DNA of 64,000 bases from Rubrivirga litoralis (GTDB lineage: Bacteria > Bacteroidota > Rhodothermia > Rhodothermales > Rubricoccaceae), in NCBI RefSeq assembly GCF_031846415.1, contig NZ_JAVRHT010000001.1:248001-312000 (forward strand). The letters run 5' to 3'. Positions 1 through 10,538 of the stretch are shown here, piece by piece. The translations under genes and the position numbers were made by a program. The notes beneath the pieces were generated by a model. It did not search any database. It was not told where the DNA came from and saw only the letters and a list, made by a program, of their open reading frames with translations. The stretch's first letter is position 1, and each line of letters begins with the position of its first letter.

Positions 1-453
1 GCCACGGCGGAGCTCCACGCGGCGTTCGAGGCGCTCGGCGGCGCCGAGCACGAGGACGGTGAGGACCGTGGCGCCGACGGCGAGCACGTAGCGGTCGAGC
101 GCGACGGCGATCCCGATGGGCGCCACGACGAGGAGCGAGGCGGCCGTCGTGAGCCCGCGCGTCCGGTCGCGCTCGCGGTCGCGGAACACGATGCCGGCGC
201 CCAGGAACCCGAGGCCGGCCGCGATCGCCTGGACGGCCCGCACCGGGTCGACGCGGACGCCCCCGCCGGCGGCGGCGCCCGCGGCCACGCTGACTTCGAC
301 GAACAGGAACGACGAGAGCGCCACGAGCATCATCGTCCGCAGGCCGGCGCCCTTCCCCTTCCGCTCGCGCTCCCACCCGACCACCCCGCCCAGCGCGAGC
401 GCCAGCACGGCGTCGGCGAGCGTGCGGAGGTCAGCGAGGGCGGCGTCGAGCAT
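1..453 (-). CDS. MgtC/SapB family membrane protein (partial, C-terminus off the window)
   Basis: The frame opens at ATG (complement of 451-453) and runs off the left edge after 151 codons without a stop. The visible part is strongly hydrophobic with several membrane segments. It carries the three blocks typical of MgtC/SapB proteins: GLRTMMLVALSSFLF near residue 38, AIAAGLGFLGAGIVF near residue 75 and RGLTTAASLLVAPIGIAV near residue 100. MgtC proteins are inner-membrane proteins linked to Mg2+ limitation and F-ATPase modulation in pathogens; many environmental members have no known role. The gene is divergent from the carotenoid hydroxylase, with only about 70 bp between them. The family call is firm; the cellular role is not inferable. 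Confidence 0.85.
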   Translation of the reverse strand, partial: MLDAALADLRTLADAVLALALGGVVGWERERKGKGAGLRTMMLVALSSFLFVEVSVAAGAAAGGGVRVDPVRAVQAIAAGLGFLGAGIVFRDRERDRTRGLTTAASLLVVAPIGIAVALDRYVLAVGATVLTVLVLGAAERLERRVELRRG

Positions 454-490
454 CGGGGATCGCAGGAGGCGGGGCGGGGCGGGGTGGTCC

Positions 491-498
491 TACGTTCG
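491..498 (+). promoter_or_regulatory. Candidate -7 promoter element upstream of the hydroxylase gene
   Basis: TACGTTCG matches the Bacteroidota-like TAnnTTTG/TAnnTTCG -7 box and lies 28 nt before the GTG start. The same spacing recurs at many genes in this window. No clear -33/-35 element is visible because the upstream sequence is a G-rich repeat. Confidence 0.5.
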
Positions 499-526
499 TC
501 CGCCCCGCCCCGGTCCCCCGCCCGCC

Positions 527-1000
527 GTGCTCCGCTTCCTGCTCCTGGCCGCCGCCGCGTTCGCCGTGATGGAGGTGTCCGCGTACGTCCTCCACCGCTG
601 GCTCTTCCACGGCGCCCTGTGGCGGCTCCACCGGACGCACCACGACCCGGCCCACGGCCACGGCGACGGGTTCGAGTGGAACGACCTGTTCTCGGTCAGC
701 TTCGCGGCCGTCTCGCTCGGGCTGATGTGGGCGGGGCGGGGCGCCCCGCTCGCGAGCGGAGCGTTCCCGCTGGGCGTCGGGATCGCCGTCTACGGCGCGC
801 TCTACTTCGTGCTCCACGACCTCTACGCGCACGGGCGGCTGGGGCCGGTGAAGACGAAGAACCCGGCGGCGCAGTCGGTGAAGCGGGCGCACGGGCGGCA
901 CCACCAGTCGCTCTCGAAGGAGGGGCAGGAGCCGTACGGGCTCTTCCTGTTCCCGCCGTGGATGGGCCGCCGGTTCGAGCGGAAGCGGGACCGCGCCTGA
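527..1000 (+). CDS. crtZ: CrtZ-like beta-carotene hydroxylase / fatty acid hydroxylase superfamily protein
   Basis: This 157-residue membrane protein has the di-iron histidine pattern of non-haem carotenoid 3-hydroxylases: HRWLFH (residues 23-28), HRTHH (35-39), HDLYAH in the middle, and HGRHH near residue 130. Hydrophobic segments lie between the His clusters. CrtZ enzymes add 3-OH groups to beta-ionone rings, for example beta-carotene to zeaxanthin, in the cytoplasmic membrane. GTG 527 is preferred because it begins directly at the first hydrophobic helix and lies 28 nt after a TACGTTCG box; longer frames upstream are repeat-derived. No other carotenoid genes are adjacent. The substrate is inferred from family. 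Confidence 0.8.
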   Translation: MLRFLLLAAAAFAVMEVSAYVLHRWLFHGALWRLHRTHHDPAHGHGDGFEWNDLFSVSFAAVSLGLMWAGRGAPLASGAFPLGVGIAVYGALYFVLHDLYAHGRLGPVKTKNPAAQSVKRAHGRHHQSLSKEGQEPYGLFLFPPWMGRRFERKRDRA

Positions 1001-1078
1001 CCGCGGGGCGTCGGCGCAGCCCGCCGCCCCGCCCGCGCCTCCCCGCACCTACGGGCGGCGGGAGCGGGCGGGGCGGGG

Positions 1079-1086
1079 TAGTTTGC
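1079..1086 (+). promoter_or_regulatory. Candidate -7 element upstream of the ECF sigma gene
   Basis: TAGTTTGC follows a GGGCGGGG run directly and ends 28 nt before the ATG at 1115, the same spacing seen at other genes here. Confidence 0.5.
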
Positions 1087-1114
1087 CGCCCCGCCCCGAG
1101 TTACGACGCCCGCC

Positions 1115-1729
1115 ATGCCGCCTGCCCCGTCTCCGTCCGCGCCCTCGGCGTCGAGCGAGGAGGACCGCGCGACGGTCGCGCAGGCGCTCGGCGGCGACCA
1201 GCGGGCGTACGAGCGGCTGGTCACGAAGTACCGGGGGCCGCTGACCCACCACGTCTCGAAGATGGTCCGCGAGAGCGCCGTCGTCGACGACCTGGTGCAG
1301 GAGGCGTTCGTCAAGGCGTTCGGATCGCTCGACAGCTACTCGCCGACGTACGCCTTCTCGACGTGGCTCTACCGGATCACGACGAACCACACGATCGACC
1401 ACATCCGGCGCAAAAAGCTGCCCACGTTCTCGATCGACAAGCCGGTCCAGACGCGCGACGGCCAACTCCAGATGGAGCTCCCGGACACGACCTACCGCCC
1501 CGACCGGGCCGTCGTGACGGACCAGCGCAACGCGATCCTCCGCGAGGCCATCGAGGCGCTCCCGCCGAAGTACCACCGCGTCATCGTGCTCCGGCACCAG
1601 GAGGAAAAGACGTACGACGAGATTGCGGACGAGCTGGACCTCCCGCTGGGCACCGTCAAGGCGCACATCTTCCGCGCCCGCGCGCTCCTCAACAAGGCGC
1701 TCCGCGCGCGCCGCGACGAACTGGAATAG
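1115..1729 (+). CDS. ECF-type RNA polymerase sigma factor (sigma-70 family, RpoE-like)
   Basis: This 204-residue protein has sigma region 2 at about residues 30-100, including DDLVQEAFVKAF and FSTWLYRITTNHTIDHIRR. Region 4 at about residues 140-195 has LPPKYHRVIVLRHQEEKTYD followed by a helix-turn-helix ending LGTVKAHIFRARALL. Length and domain order are those of an extracytoplasmic-function sigma factor. The roughly 25-residue N-terminal extension is Pro/Ser-rich and probably disordered. No anti-sigma gene is adjacent; the next gene, beyond a 358-bp repeat-rich gap, encodes a DUF305 protein. Its regulon cannot be read from this window. Confidence 0.9.
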   Translation: MPPAPSPSAPSASSEEDRATVAQALGGDQRAYERLVTKYRGPLTHHVSKMVRESAVVDDLVQEAFVKAFGSLDSYSPTYAFSTWLYRITTNHTIDHIRRKKLPTFSIDKPVQTRDGQLQMELPDTTYRPDRAVVTDQRNAILREAIEALPPKYHRVIVLRHQEEKTYDEIADELDLPLGTVKAHIFRARALLNKALRARRDELE

Positions 1730-1939
1730 CCGGGGGAGGCGGTGGATCAGTGGGTCAGGTTTTCGGGCGGGGTGGTCGAGGCGGGCACGTCGCCGTCCCG
1801 AGGCGGCGGCGGTCCCCCTCCTGGACACCCCGAGGGGACGGCGCAGCCAGGAGGGGCTAGGACCCAAAGGGCGGGGTGGTGGTCGGGCGGGCGGGGCGGT
1901 CAAGACCGGCACCGCCCCGCCCTGGGCGCCGCGGCCCGA

Positions 1940-1959
1940 CGGCGTTGCATGCAACGCCG
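1940..1959. repeat. Perfect 20-bp palindrome
   Basis: CGGCGTTGCATGCAACGCCG is its own reverse complement. It lies about 90 bp upstream of the DUF305 promoter box and is not made of the common G-rich word. It could be an operator; no binding protein can be named. Confidence 0.6.
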
Positions 1960-2047
1960 CCCCGCCCGCATGGGCGGCAGCCGGTCGCCCCGACGGCGGC
2001 CGCGGGCGGGGCGGCGTCTGTGGAGGCGCCTCGCCCCGCGCGTCCGC

Positions 2048-2055
2048 TACCTTGC
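2048..2055 (+). promoter_or_regulatory. Candidate -7 element upstream of the DUF305 gene
   Basis: TACCTTGC ends 32 nt before GTG 2088 but only 2 nt before ATG 2058. Because other genes here show 24-34 nt between this box and the start codon, it favours GTG 2088 as the start. Confidence 0.5.
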
Positions 2056-2087
2056 CCATGCACACCCTGCCCCGACGGGCCGCATCT

Positions 2088-2795
2088 GTGACGCGCCGAC
2101 CCCCACCGTTCCGTCTGCTCGCCCTCGTCCTCGCGCTCGGCGCGGGCGGGGCGGCCGCCCAGACCACCCCGCCCTCGACGGCCGAGCTGGAGGCGCTCTA
2201 CTGGGCGCGCCAGGACAGCGCGCTCGCGCGCTACACCGACGCCGACGTCCGCTACATGACCGGCATGATCGGGCACCACGCGCAGGCGCTCGTCATGGCC
2301 GACATGGCGGCGACCCACGGGGCCAGCCCAGCCGTCCGCCGCCTCGCCGCGCGCATCGACAACGCGCAGCGCGACGAGATCCGCTCGATGCAGCGGTGGC
2401 TCACCGACCGCGGCCAGTCGGCCCCCGAGGTGCGCCCCGATGGGACGGCGCCGATGGCGCACGGCATGGACCACGGCACGGACATGGACCACGGCGGGCA
2501 CGAGGGCCACGGCGCCGGCATGGCGATGGACCACGCCTCGATGCCCGGGATGCTCTCGCCGGCCCAACTCGCCGAGCTCGACGCAGCCCGCGGCGCCGAC
2601 TTTGACCGCCTGTTCCTGGCCTACATGATCCAGCACCACGGCGGGGCGGTCGTCATGGTCGACGAGCTGTTCGCGGCCGACGGCGCGGCCCAGGACGGAG
2701 CCACGTTCAAGCTGGCCTCCGACGTCCAGGTCGACCAGCGGACCGAGATCGCCCGGATGCAGCAGATGCTCGACGCGATGGTCGGCGACGAGTAA
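2088..2795 (+). CDS. DUF305 family secreted protein (His/Met-rich, putative copper handling)
   Basis: Starting at GTG 2088, the protein opens MTRRPPPFRLLALVLALG, a good signal peptide with a twin-Arg n-region, cleaved near AAAQ. ATG 2058 would add ten residues and sit almost on the promoter box. Two DUF305 repeats follow, each with a histidine motif: MIGHHAQAL near residue 62 and MIQHHGGAV near residue 183. The linker between them is His/Met/Gly-rich, with HGMDHGTDMDHGGHEGHG, and looks like a metal-binding stretch. DUF305 proteins have a ferritin-like fold and often sit with copper-resistance genes. No copper genes are adjacent, so the metal role is inference from residue content. Confidence 0.85.
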   Translation: MTRRPPPFRLLALVLALGAGGAAAQTTPPSTAELEALYWARQDSALARYTDADVRYMTGMIGHHAQALVMADMAATHGASPAVRRLAARIDNAQRDEIRSMQRWLTDRGQSAPEVRPDGTAPMAHGMDHGTDMDHGGHEGHGAGMAMDHASMPGMLSPAQLAELDAARGADFDRLFLAYMIQHHGGAVVMVDELFAADGAAQDGATFKLASDVQVDQRTEIARMQQMLDAMVGDE

Positions 2796-2867
2796 CGGGC
2801 GCCGAGCCCGCTCTCGCGACCGCCCCGCCCGGCTCCAACGCCCCCTCCGCCTCGTGCTCGTTTTTCG

Positions 2868-2875
2868 TACCTCGT
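2868..2875 (+). promoter_or_regulatory. Candidate -7 element upstream of the LVIVD-repeat gene
   Basis: TACCTCGT lies 29 nt before ATG 2905, matching the spacing of the other boxes in the window. The match to the consensus is weaker. Confidence 0.35.
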
Positions 2876-2904
2876 CACTCCCCACCCGCCCACCCCACCC
2901 CGCC

Positions 2905-4818
2905 ATGCGACGCCTCGCCCTCTCCGTCCTCCTCCTCGCGCTCGCCGCCCCGCTCGCGGCCGGCGCCCAGACGACCGCCGACCCGCGCGTCGGGCTCGGG
3001 GCCGGCCTGTTCGACGCCGAAGAGGCCATCTCCGGCCTCCGCAAGCTGTCCTCGACCGCCCCGCCCGAGGCGTTCGTCGGCATGACCAACTCGGACCTCG
3101 CGTTCAAGGGCGACTACGCCATCCAGGGCAACTACAACGGCGTCATCGTCTGGGACCTGTCGGACCCGTCGGCGCCCGAGCTCGTCACCGAGTACGTGTG
3201 CCCGGCGTCGCAGAGCGACGTCTCGGTCTACGGCGACCTCCTGTTCGTCTCAGGCGAGGGGCTGGAGGGCCGGCTCGACTGCGGGGTCGAGGGCGTCGAC
3301 GAGAGCGTGAGCACGAACCGCCTGCGCGGCATCCGCATCTTCGACATCTCCGACATCCGCGCGCCGGAGTACGTCTCGAACGTCCAGACGTGCCGGGGCT
3401 CGCACACGCACTCGGTCCTGAAAGACCCGGCCGACGACGAGAACGTCTACGTCTACGTGTCCGGCTCGGCGCCGGTGCGGCCTGAGGACGAGCTGCCGGG
3501 GTGCGTCTCGGCGGCGCCCGGTGAGGACCCGGAGTCGGCGCTATTTCGGATCGAGGTCATCAAGGTCCCGCTCGACGCGCCCGAGCAGGCGGCCATCGTG
3601 AGCAGCCCGCGCATCTTCGAGGGCCTCGTCGAGCCCGAGGCGCACGGTCCGTCGCAGGCCGACCTCGCTGAGATTGCGGAAGCCCGCGCGCGGGGCGAGT
3701 TCGTCGTCGAGATCCAGGGGACCCCGATGGTCCTCCCGGCCCAGATGACGGCCCAGATGCTGACCGCCGCCGTGGCGGGGCGGGGCGGGGAGGGCGCGCC
3801 GACGGCGGCCGACACCGCGGCCGTCCGCCAGCAGATCGACGCCATGATTGCGGCCCGCTTCGGCGACGACGAGGAGGACGACGGTCCGCGCCCTGGCCCG
3901 ACGCAGTGCCACGACATCACGCTCTACCCGGCCATCGGGCTCGCGGGCGGGGCGTGCGAGGGGTACGGCTTGCTCCTCGACATCACGGACCCCGTCAACC
4001 CGCGGCGGCTCGACGCGGCCGCCGACTCGAACTTCTCGTACTGGCACTCGGCCACGTTCAACAACGACGGCTCGAAGGTCGTCTTTACCGACGAGTGGGG
4101 CGGCGGCGGCCAGCCTAAGTGCCGCGCCGGCGACCCGATGGAGTGGGGCGCCAACGCCATCTTCGAGATCGAGGACCGCGCGCTCGACTTCCAGAGCTAC
4201 TACAAGCTGCCGGCCGAGCAGACGGCCGAGGAGAACTGCGTGGCCCACAACGGCTCGCTCATCCCGATCCCGGGCCGCGACGTGATGGTGCAGTCGTGGT
4301 ACCAGGGCGGCATCTCGGTCTTCGACTGGACGGATTCGGAGAACCCGATTGAGATCGCCTACCACGACCGCGGGCCGATCTCGGCCGACCAGATGGAGAT
4401 GGGTGGGAGCTGGTCGGTGTACTGGTACAACGGGGACATCGTCTCGTCCGAGATCGCGCGCGGGCTCGACGTGTTCGAGCTCGTGCCGAGCGAGCACCTG
4501 ACGCAGAACGAGATCGACGCCGCCGACACGGTCCGCCTGGACTACCTCAACGCGCAGGGCCAGCCGACCTACATCTGGCCGCCGTCGTTCGCGCTCGCGC
4601 GGGCCTACGTCGACCAGCTCGACCGCTCGGGCGGGTTGGAGGCGTCGGACGTCGCCTCGGTCCGCGAGGCGCTCGCCTCGGCCGAGGGCCAGGACGGGGA
4701 GGCCCGCCGCTCGGCGCTCGTGGCGCTGGCCGACGACCTCGACGCGGCCCGCCCCGCCCGCGACGCCGAGAAGGTGGAGATGCTGGCGGCCGCCGTCCGC
4801 GTCCTGGCGGCGAGCTGA
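2905..4818 (+). CDS. Secreted LVIVD-repeat protein (beta-propeller-like)
   Basis: This 637-residue protein starts with a clear signal peptide (MRRLALSVLLLALAAPLAAG, cleavage near AGAQ). The mature part has repeated blades of the LVIVD type: GNYNGVIVWDLSDPSAPELV, GIRIFDISDIRAPEYV, GYGLLLDITDPVNPRRLDAA and GISVFDWTDSENPIEIAYHD. Such repeats form propeller-like folds in secreted or cell-surface proteins, mostly of unknown function. An Asp/Glu-rich insertion lies near residues 305-330 and several cysteines may form disulfides. The C-terminal 90 residues are Ala/Glu-rich and probably helical. No enzymatic motif was recognised. Confidence 0.85.
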   Translation: MRRLALSVLLLALAAPLAAGAQTTADPRVGLGAGLFDAEEAISGLRKLSSTAPPEAFVGMTNSDLAFKGDYAIQGNYNGVIVWDLSDPSAPELVTEYVCPASQSDVSVYGDLLFVSGEGLEGRLDCGVEGVDESVSTNRLRGIRIFDISDIRAPEYVSNVQTCRGSHTHSVLKDPADDENVYVYVSGSAPVRPEDELPGCVSAAPGEDPESALFRIEVIKVPLDAPEQAAIVSSPRIFEGLVEPEAHGPSQADLAEIAEARARGEFVVEIQGTPMVLPAQMTAQMLTAAVAGRGGEGAPTAADTAAVRQQIDAMIAARFGDDEEDDGPRPGPTQCHDITLYPAIGLAGGACEGYGLLLDITDPVNPRRLDAAADSNFSYWHSATFNNDGSKVVFTDEWGGGGQPKCRAGDPMEWGANAIFEIEDRALDFQSYYKLPAEQTAEENCVAHNGSLIPIPGRDVMVQSWYQGGISVFDWTDSENPIEIAYHDRGPISADQMEMGGSWSVYWYNGDIVSSEIARGLDVFELVPSEHLTQNEIDAADTVRLDYLNAQGQPTYIWPPSFALARAYVDQLDRSGGLEASDVASVREALASAEGQDGEARRSALVALADDLDAARPARDAEKVEMLAAAVRVLAAS

Positions 4819-4911
4819 TGCGCCGACCGCCCCGCCCGCGGCGCGTTGGAGGCGGGCGGGGCGGCTGAAACGAGACCACCCCGCCCGGGACTCGGGCGGG
4901 GTGGTGGAGGG

Positions 4912-4984
4912 TGGAGCTAAGGAGATTCGAACTCCTGACCTCTGCAGTGCGATTGCAGCGCTCTACCAACTGAGCTATAGCCCC
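4912..4984 (-). tRNA. tRNA-Ala (anticodon CGC)
   Basis: On the minus strand the sequence folds as a 73-nt cloverleaf: acceptor GGGGCTA/TAGCTCC, D-arm GCTC/GAGC, anticodon stem CTGCA/TGCAG with loop ATCGCAC (anticodon CGC), and T-arm AGGAG/CTCCT with TTCGAAT. The discriminator is A and CCA is not encoded. The flanks contain G-rich repeat words. Confidence 0.95.
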
Positions 4985-5218
4985 AGACGCCCCACGCGAG
5001 CGGGGCGGACCCCAGGATACCGCCCCGCCCCGCCCGCGGTCAACCGCCCCGCCCGGAGAGACCGTGAAACGAGACCGCCCCGCCCCCGCCGCCCGCCGTG
5101 CGAGCGGGGCGGCCGTGAGGACGTGTAGAAACTCCCGCCTCGCCCGGAGGCGCGGCACCGCGCCGCCGCTCGTGCGTTAGCAGGAGGACGCCCCACGACA
5201 CACCGGACCCTCCCTGAC

Positions 5219-7942
<2,724 letters not shown>

Positions 7943-7971
7943 CCGCCCCGCCCTCGGCCTCCAGAGTCCGA

Positions 7972-8008
7972 ACCGCCCCGCCCCCGCGACATGTGGGGGC
8001 GGGGCGGT
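7972..8008 (+). terminator. GC hairpin after acnA (candidate terminator without T-tract)
   Basis: ACCGCCCCGCCCCC and GGGGGCGGGGCGGT form a perfect 14-bp stem around a 9-nt loop, 30 nt after the acnA stop. There is no T-run, so it is not a classical intrinsic terminator. Both arms contain the window-wide repeat word. Confidence 0.5.
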
Positions 8009-8037
8009 GCCGTTGATGCGAAGTCCGGTCGGTCCGT

Positions 8038-8110
8038 GCCCGTTCGCTCCCCCCGCTTCCCCGCCTGGGAGCGGAGCGAGGGGCGCTCAGGCGGGGGGAG
8101 CGGACCGGGC
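8038..8110. repeat. Large imperfect hairpin upstream of the PerM-family gene
   Basis: The arms share GCTCCCCCCGC/GCGGGGGGAGC with outer GCCCG/CGGGC pairs and inner CGCCTG/CAGGCG pairs, with a small bulge on the left arm. It is unlike the simple GGGCGGGGYGG hairpins and lies 147 bp before the start codon. Confidence 0.5.
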
Positions 8111-8256
8111 ATGAACCGCGACGGTCGACCCGGCGGGTACGAGTCCACCGCCCCGCCCGCTGACCGCCCCGCCCGTCTCGGTCCGACGCGGGCGGGGTGG
8201 TGGACCGGAATTTGCAGTCGCCGGTACGACCGCCCTCTTCTCCTGCCCCGCTCTGC

Positions 8257-9357
8257 ATGACGCCGGCCCCCGCCCCGCTCGACACCCCGCCGGAATTCCG
8301 CCGCCGCGCCCGCTACGTCGTCGCCCTCGTCACGACGACGGCCGTCGTGCTCACGGTTCTGTGGATCACGCGGCAGGCCGTCCTGCTCGTGTTTCTCGGG
8401 GTCGCCGTGGGCGTCCTGTTCTACCACGCGAGCCAGTGGCTGTCGGAGAAGACGAACGCGCCGCGCGGGCTCATGCTGGGGCTCGTCGTGGTGGCGCTGC
8501 TCGCCCTGCTCGGGGCGGCCGTCTACTTTGGCGGGCCGCGCGTGGCGGGCGAGGTCCGCGTGCTCGTGGAGCAGGCCCCCGAGGTCATTGAGCAGGCCCG
8601 GACGCGGCTCGGGCTCCCCGAGGGCGCGCTCCAGCTTCCCGACGCGGCGGGGCGGCTAGGCACGCGGCTCCTCGGCGTGTTCTCGACGCTGGCCGGAGGC
8701 CTCGCCGGAGTGCTCGTCGTCCTCCTCGTCGCCATCTACACGGCCGCCTCACCGGGCCAGTACACGAGGGGCGTGGTTCGCCTGGCCGACCGGCACCACC
8801 AGCCGTTCGTCCGCCGCGTGCTGAAGCGCATGGGCGAGGCGCTGCTGGGGTGGCTCAAGGGCGTCGGCATCTCGGTCGCCGCCCTCGGCACGATCGCGGT
8901 CATCGGGCTGATGACCATCGGCCTGCCGGGCGCGCTCGCGCTGGCGGCCTTTGCCGGCGTGCTCACGGTGATCCCCAACTTCGGCCCGTTTATCGGGTGG
9001 ACGCCGGCCGTCGCCGTCGCCTTTTCGCAGGGGACGACGACCGGGCTGTGGACGCTCGGGCTGGCCGTCGTCGCGCAGCAGATCGAGGGCAGCTTTATCA
9101 CGCCCAAGATCCAGGGCGACATGGTGTCCGTTGCGCCGGCCGTGGTCGTGGCCGGGCAGATCGTGCTCGCCGCGTTCGCAGGCTTTCTCGGCCTGTTCCT
9201 CGTCGTCCCGATCCTGGGCGTGGGCAAGGTGCTCCTGGAGGAGCTCTACATCGGCCCGTTCGTTGAGGGCGAGGCGGCCGACCCCATGAACCCGCCGCCG
9301 CTCAGCGAGCGCCCGCCCGAGACCGTGGGCGGGGCGGCCCTCGAAGCGCCGGCGTAG
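8257..9357 (+). CDS. AI-2E family transporter (PerM/UPF0118)
   Basis: This 366-residue integral membrane protein has about eight hydrophobic segments in the PerM/TqsA arrangement: two or three N-terminal helices, a loop of about 60 residues with amphipathic Glu/Arg-rich helices, then a membrane bundle. The family signature is seen in VIPNFGPFIGWTPAVAVAF and IEGSFITPKIQGDMVSVAP. Members export diverse small molecules (autoinducer-2 in TqsA, Na+/H+ in some homologues), so the substrate is unknown. The stop is followed by a 7-nt-periodic array. The gene converges with the DUF4130/radical SAM pair. Confidence 0.9.
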   Translation: MTPAPAPLDTPPEFRRRARYVVALVTTTAVVLTVLWITRQAVLLVFLGVAVGVLFYHASQWLSEKTNAPRGLMLGLVVVALLALLGAAVYFGGPRVAGEVRVLVEQAPEVIEQARTRLGLPEGALQLPDAAGRLGTRLLGVFSTLAGGLAGVLVVLLVAIYTAASPGQYTRGVVRLADRHHQPFVRRVLKRMGEALLGWLKGVGISVAALGTIAVIGLMTIGLPGALALAAFAGVLTVIPNFGPFIGWTPAVAVAFSQGTTTGLWTLGLAVVAQQIEGSFITPKIQGDMVSVAPAVVVAGQIVLAAFAGFLGLFLVVPILGVGKVLLEELYIGPFVEGEAADPMNPPPLSERPPETVGGAALEAPA

Positions 9358-9377
9358 CGCTGACACGGCGGGGCAGG

Positions 9378-9412
9378 TGGGAACTGGGAACGGGGAAAGA
9401 GGAACGGGGGAA
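9378..9412. repeat. Heptad array after the PerM-family gene (TGGGAAC type)
   Basis: Five consecutive 7-mers are seen: TGGGAAC, TGGGAAC, GGGGAAA, GAGGAAC and GGGGGAA. The array starts 20 nt after the stop codon and is purine-rich on the coding strand, as in the other arrays. Confidence 0.7.
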
Positions 9413-9429
9413 TGCCTTCCGCCCCGCCC
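9406..9429 (+). repeat. 24-nt repeat, copy 1 (inverted partner at 10539-10562)
   Basis: GGGGGAATGCC followed by TTCCGCCCCGCCC matches, with one mismatch, the reverse complement of 10539-10562. Both copies lie after the stop codon of the gene they follow and flank the DUF4130 gene in inverted orientation. Confidence 0.7.
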
Positions 9430-9563
9430 GTGCCGCTCTGGCGGGGCGGGGCGGTTCTGCAAGCGGCCGCCCCGCCCCCGCGATCGAGCGCCGGATACCC
9501 AGCTCTGCGGGCGGAGTGGCTCGCGCGTCCCAGACTGCCACCCCGCCCGTGCTGGCGCTCCTG

Positions 9564-9598
9564 CTCATCACTCGTCGCCCATGACCCGTCACTCAGCC
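9564..9598. repeat. Heptad array at the 3' end of the DUF4130 gene (GAGTGAY type)
   Basis: Five 7-mers are read on the plus strand: CTCATCA, CTCGTCG, CCCATGA, CCCGTCA and CTCAGCC. On the coding (minus) strand they are purine-rich, and the array contains the stop codon of the gene (complement of 9589-9591). Confidence 0.7.
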
Positions 9599-10380
9599 TG
9601 CTTTTCCGTCAGGTACGGCCAGTAGCGCCGGGGCACGTGGCGGAGGTGGAGTTTGAGGTTGCGGCGCTCCGGGATCGTGACGGCGCGGAAGTACGCCTTC
9701 CACATCGCCTGGTAGGACTCCTCCTCGGGCGCCGCCCCGCCCTCGGGGAGCGCGCTGGCGGGGACGATCCGGGTGGGCGGGGCGGCGGGCGCACGGTCCG
9801 GCTCGGGCGTGTGGACGAGGGCGAGCCCGCGCCGCACGTCGACAATCCGCCACGCGAGCGTGGGGTAGCGCCCAGCGAAGTGGGCCGTGAGGAGGGGGAG
9901 CACGTGGTACTCGGGCCGCGCGTGCGCCACGAACCGCTCGGCGCCCTCCACCTCGACGCGCTCGAAGCGGACGAACGCCTCCATCCGGTGCGCCTCGCGC
10001 CCGACGCGGCCCGACCACCGGGACACCTCGCGGGCCGGATCGAACGTCCAGTCCGCGGCCGCGCCCGCGCCCCGCTCGCGCGCGGCGTCGATCAGGCGCA
10101 GGACGGCGACCTCCATCCCGGGCCGCTCGCTCAGAAAGGCCCGGTGGAGGCGGCCGACGAGCCCGGGCTTGATCCGCTTCACTCCCCGCTCGACGCGCTC
10201 GGCCAGCGCAGTGTCGGCGTCGACGCGGACGGTCTCGCCGAACAGCGCCCCGCTCGCCGGCTCGCCCGCCAGGCGCACCTCGGCCGGCAGCGCGCCGCGC
10301 CGGTACGCCTCGGCGTACGCGCTCAGCAGCCCGCCGAACGTGCCGTCGGTCTCGAACGTGAGGGCGGGGTGGACGGTCAT
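9589..10380 (-). CDS. DUF4130 / TIGR03915 family putative DNA metabolism protein
   Basis: This 263-residue protein matches the family that travels with the TIGR03916 radical SAM protein. Visible features are an N-terminal FETDGTFGGLLSAYAEAYR, a middle segment HRMEAFVRFERVEVEGAERF and a C-terminal tail LKLHLRHVPRRYWPYLTEKQ. In many genomes this domain is fused to a UdgX-type uracil-DNA glycosylase; here it stands alone. It lies downstream of the radical SAM gene on the same strand with 187 bp between. A heptad array ends just before its ATG and another overlaps its stop. A DNA-repair role is inferred from family association; the reaction is unknown. Confidence 0.85.
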   Translation of the reverse strand: MTVHPALTFETDGTFGGLLSAYAEAYRRGALPAEVRLAGEPASGALFGETVRVDADTALAERVERGVKRIKPGLVGRLHRAFLSERPGMEVAVLRLIDAARERGAGAAADWTFDPAREVSRWSGRVGREAHRMEAFVRFERVEVEGAERFVAHARPEYHVLPLLTAHFAGRYPTLAWRIVDVRRGLALVHTPEPDRAPAAPPTRIVPASALPEGGAAPEEESYQAMWKAYFRAVTIPERRNLKLHLRHVPRRYWPYLTEKQAE

Positions 10381-10382
10381 AC

Positions 10383-10417
10383 GAACGCTGAACGCTGAAC
10401 GGCGAACGATGAAGGGG
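10383..10417. repeat. Heptad array just upstream of the DUF4130 start (GAACGCT type)
   Basis: The 7-mers GAACGCT, GAACGCT, GAACGGC, GAACGAT and GAAGGGG on the plus strand form the pyrimidine-rich leader of the minus-strand gene, ending 2 nt before its ATG (complement of 10378-10380). Confidence 0.75.
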
Positions 10418-10538
10418 CGGCCGTGGGCGGGGTGGTGCCCGTCCGCCCCGCCCGAGGCTTTCGTAGGGGCGCGGCTCGCCGTGTCTGAGACGGGCGAGGT
10501 TATGTCTCGGAAGGCGCCCGCCCCGCCCCAGCAGCGAT

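Larger units (their letters stand above)
1730..2087. other. Intergenic region with dense GGGCGGGGYGG repeats and a 20-bp palindrome
   Basis: This stretch holds about eight copies of the GGGCGGGGYGG word in both orientations, a perfect palindrome at 1940-1959 and a candidate promoter box at 2048-2055. No convincing coding sequence is seen; the open frames across it are repeat-derived. Confidence 0.7.
7943..8256. other. Intergenic region with GC hairpins between acnA and the PerM-family gene
   Basis: This 314-bp gap holds a perfect hairpin at 7972-8008, a larger imperfect hairpin at 8038-8110 and further copies of the G-rich word. No coding sequence or tRNA was recognised. Confidence 0.7.
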
